Source: JBGZFC01 sp964346495
Lineage (GTDB): Bacteria > Bacteroidota > Bacteroidia > Bacteroidales > Dysgonomonadaceae
Length of the DNA: 7,205 nucleotides
NCBI GenBank assembly: GCA_964346495.1
Contig: CAYFUW010000094.1
Coordinates: forward strand, 1 to 7,205
Reading direction: 5' to 3'
Part shown: positions 5,927 to 7,205 of the stretch, piece by piece
How positions within the stretch are numbered: the stretch's first letter is position 1
Layout of the letters: each line of letters opens with the position of its first letter
Notes under the pieces: model-generated
What the model was told of the DNA's origin: nothing
The model's input: only the letters and a program-made list of their open reading frames with translations
Databases searched by the model: none
Made by a program: the position numbers and the translations under genes

Positions 5927-5984
5927 GGAATTTGTAATCCCTAATTAAATATATAATAATTTACTGGGCTGGATTGCAAATCCC
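5927..5984. repeat. Inverted repeat downstream of the DUF2851 gene
   Basis: GGAATTTGTAATCC (5927-5940) and GGATTGCAAATCCC (5971-5984) pair over 14 positions with one mismatch and one wobble, around a 30-base AT-rich loop. The right arm also contains a smaller palindrome (GGATT-GCA-AATCC). It begins 12 bases after the DUF2851 stop, but no T tract follows, so a terminator role is weak. It may be an intergenic repeat or a mRNA 3' structure. Confidence 0.45.
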
Positions 5985-6028
5985 TCAGAATGATACCACG
6001 CGAAAGGATTCGTGCGGAAGCGACCACA

Positions 6029-6045
6029 AAAACCTAACAGGTTTT
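6029..6045. repeat. AAAACCT-AAC-AGGTTTT palindrome
   Basis: Two perfect 7-base arms around the loop AAC. It is closely related to the element at 538-570 and to the word at 1710-1719. It lies just beyond the terminator of the secreted protein gene, the same relative order as at 538-656 behind gpmA. Confidence 0.5.
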
Positions 6046-6049
6046 AGGG

Positions 6050-6088
6050 AAAAAAATAAGGGCAATGTGGACTCAAACCACAATGCCC
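6050..6088 (-). terminator. Rho-independent terminator of the T9SS cargo gene, with a central A-A mismatch
   Basis: Arms 6060-6070 (GGGCAATGTGG) and 6078-6088 (CCACAATGCCC) pair as 5 bp, one A-A mismatch (6065/6083) and 5 bp around a seven-base loop. On the minus strand the stem is followed by TTA and seven T (6050-6056). It starts 44 bases past the stop codon of the gene at 6133. The + strand side has only a weak T stretch, so service to the DUF2851 gene is doubtful. Confidence 0.78.
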
Positions 6089-6089
6089 A

Positions 6090-6131
6090 TATTTTGCTAA
6101 TATCTAAAGGCTAACAGCCAAAAGCTAAAAT
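6090..6131. repeat. Degenerate tandem 7-base repeat downstream of the T9SS cargo gene
   Basis: Six units in one phase: TATTTTG (6090), CTAATAT (6097), CTAAAGG (6104), CTAACAG (6111), CCAAAAG (6118) and CTAAAAT (6125). The array ends one base before the stop codon at 6133-6135. CTAATAT and CCAAAAG are identical to units at 668-681. Confidence 0.65.
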
Positions 6132-6132
6132 A

Positions 6133-6942
6133 TTATTTTACTAATACTTTTTGAACTGCATTTCCTACGCGTACTACATAAACACCGGCAGGAACTTGAA
6201 CGGTTGCAGATTTTGACAAGTTAACTGAGTTAACAAGCTGACCTGTTACGTTGAAAATTTGAGCAGTAGCTGCATCAACATTATTGATAGTAATCATACC
6301 ATTTCCACCGTAAATGTTTGAAGTTTGACCTATTTCGGTTTCAATTCCGCTAGCATCAGTTAGTGTTGCACGGATATTCCAGTTATAATCTAGACCAGCA
6401 TCTGTCATTTCAAACCAACCATCTCCTTCAAAATATAACCAACCACCTTTTCCTGGAACCATTGGACCTACGTCACATCCTGCAGGGAAGCCATATATAG
6501 CTTTTACTTCGTAGCCTACCCAATAGTCTCCAGATTCAAGATTAAGAGTTGTAGGAAGAGTATATTCGTTCCATCCTTCTTCAACAGAAGCTACAGCCTC
6601 TTCAAATAATAATTGACCCGGTTCAGTTGCAGTACCATTTCCATAAATCAAAATTCTAGCACCACCAACACTAAATTCGTCATTAATACAGAATTTAACT
6701 TTGCTGATACTTTTATTGCCATAGTATTCTGACAACTCATCTGGAGTAAATCTTGCAACTACTGAAAAAACAGCTTCACCGTTAACACCAATAGCATTGT
6801 CGAAATCTCCGTCATAATGAACATCAAAATCTTCTTTTGGCTGAACAGTATTTGCTGAATTAACTTTAACGCTTTCAAATACTTGAGCGCTAACACCGAA
6901 TGCTACAAACATAGCAACTAATAAAAAAGTAAATTTTTTCAT
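6133..6942 (-). CDS. Small secreted protein with C-terminal T9SS-type sorting domain
   Basis: The 269-residue protein starts at ATG 6940-6942 with a clear Sec signal peptide (MKKFTFLLVAMFVAFGVSA, probable cut before Gln20). A glutamine right after the cut follows the Bacteroidota rule that such N-termini become pyroglutamate. Residues about 40-195 form one beta-rich domain with DNAIGVNGEAVFSVVARF, GWNEYTLP, YWVGYEV, PAGCDVGPMVPGKGGWLYF and LDYNWNIRATL; Cys85 and Cys156 could form a disulfide. I have seen this kind of domain in Bacteroidales surface proteins but cannot assign a function. Residues about 207-269 (QIFNVTGQLV, VPAGVYVVRVG, KVLVK) fit a type A T9SS sorting domain, although the usual YPNP at its start is replaced by NIYGGNG. 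An upstream in-frame ATG at 7029 overlaps the promoter and would spoil the signal peptide. The gene has its own promoter and terminator. Confidence 0.88.
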   Translation of the reverse strand: MKKFTFLLVAMFVAFGVSAQVFESVKVNSANTVQPKEDFDVHYDGDFDNAIGVNGEAVFSVVARFTPDELSEYYGNKSISKVKFCINDEFSVGGARILIYGNGTATEPGQLLFEEAVASVEEGWNEYTLPTTLNLESGDYWVGYEVKAIYGFPAGCDVGPMVPGKGGWLYFEGDGWFEMTDAGLDYNWNIRATLTDASGIETEIGQTSNIYGGNGMITINNVDAATAQIFNVTGQLVNSVNLSKSATVQVPAGVYVVRVGNAVQKVLVK

Positions 6943-7026
6943 CTTAAATAAATTTAGAATTGTTAATAAAAATATAACCACAATTACTGTTTTTATGTAG
7001 TTATACCCGTTAATTAATTGTACCTG

Positions 7027-7057
7027 CAAATGTAAGAATATTTTTCACGGAAAAAAA
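7027..7057 (-). promoter_or_regulatory. Promoter of the T9SS cargo gene
   Basis: Read on the minus strand, TTTT (7054-7057, within a run of eight T), 19 bases, then TACATTTG (7027-7034), an exact TAnnTTTG. Transcription should start near 7020-7023, giving an AT-rich leader of about 80 bases before the ATG at 6942. Confidence 0.6.
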
Positions 7058-7119
7058 ATATTTTAAGAAAAAAGTTTCAGTTATCTCACTTTTATAACTA
7101 AACAATTTAGGAAATGTAC

Positions 7120-7153
7120 AAAAAAAGGAGTTTTTTATAAAAAACTCCTTTTT
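7120..7153 (-). terminator. Terminator of tRNA-Pro, perfect 15-bp palindrome
   Basis: Arms 7122-7136 and 7139-7153 are perfectly complementary (A5-GGAG-T6 with A6-CTCC-T5) around two bases. On the minus strand it starts two bases after the tRNA discriminator base and ends in a run of seven T (7120-7126). Only four G-C pairs hold the stem. Its symmetry could let it work on both strands. Confidence 0.85.
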
Positions 7154-7154
7154 G

Positions 7155-7205
7155 TCGGGATGAGAAGACTCGAACTTCCGACCTCCACGTCCCGAACGTG
7201 GCGCG
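7155..7205 (-). tRNA. tRNA-Pro (anticodon CGG), 3' portion, 5' end outside the window
   Basis: On the minus strand the anticodon stem CCACG/CGTGG (7201-7197, 7189-7185) encloses the loop TTCGGGA with anticodon CGG at 7194-7192. A five-base variable loop follows, then the T arm GGAAG-TTCGAGT-CTTCT (one G-T pair) and the 3' acceptor strand CATCCCG (7162-7156) with discriminator A at 7155. CCA is not encoded (ACA follows), so it must be added after transcription. The D arm and 5' acceptor strand lie beyond the edge. Confidence 0.93.

Noticed and set aside
6943..7029. Upstream in-frame extension of the T9SS cargo gene to ATG 7029
   Set aside because: The extra 29 residues put a second hydrophobic stretch before a perfect signal peptide, and the ATG lies in the -7 promoter box (7027-7034).
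7155..7205. tRNA 3' end as an integration (att) site
   Set aside because: No integrase, second copy of the tRNA end or mobile gene is visible downstream; a terminator and an ordinary gene follow.

Overview
The window comes from a Bacteroidota chromosome, most likely of the order Bacteroidales. Four things support this: two proteins with C-terminal type IX secretion (T9SS) sorting domains, one of them joined to gingipain/haemagglutinin-like repeats; a DUF2851 gene; promoters of the TTTG-N19-TAnnTTTG form typical of this phylum; and AT-rich intergenic DNA with almost no Shine-Dalgarno sites. It reads as ordinary chromosome. I see no transposase, integrase, phage gene or CRISPR array.

Layout. 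Positions 1-474 hold the 3' end of a secreted adhesin/protease-type gene (+), closed by a strong terminator. Facing it is gpmA (690-1436, -), phosphoglycerate mutase of central glycolysis, with its own promoter. A 328-base repeat-rich gap separates gpmA from a MATE efflux gene (1765-3030 and probably further upstream, -). The MATE gene lies directly behind a UPF0597/CyuA-type Fe-S cysteine desulfidase or serine dehydratase-like gene (3140-4423, -), and the two probably share a transcript. A divergent promoter region (4424-4618) then leads into a DUF2851 gene (4619-5914, +), which converges on a small secreted T9SS protein gene (6133-6942, -). The right edge is the 3' part of tRNA-Pro(CGG) on the minus strand, with a perfect-palindrome terminator.

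The genes do not form one pathway. They are short independent transcription units of housekeeping (gpmA, tRNA-Pro), metabolism and efflux (UPF0597 and MATE), surface secretion (two T9SS cargos) and one uncharacterised family (DUF2851).

The least expected signal is between the genes. Each of the three gaps downstream of a minus-strand gene (gpmA, MATE, T9SS cargo) holds degenerate tandem 7-base units (roughly CTAAnnG or CCAAAAG on the + strand), a hairpin whose arms are complementary except for one central A-A mismatch, and an AAACCyAAC motif. In the gpmA gap the heptad phase runs through the terminator hairpin, so the terminator may have been built from the repeat. A second oddity is the MATE gene. 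Its conserved N-terminus continues upstream of the first usable start codon into a stretch with no ATG, GTG or TTG, next to a seven-A homopolymer.
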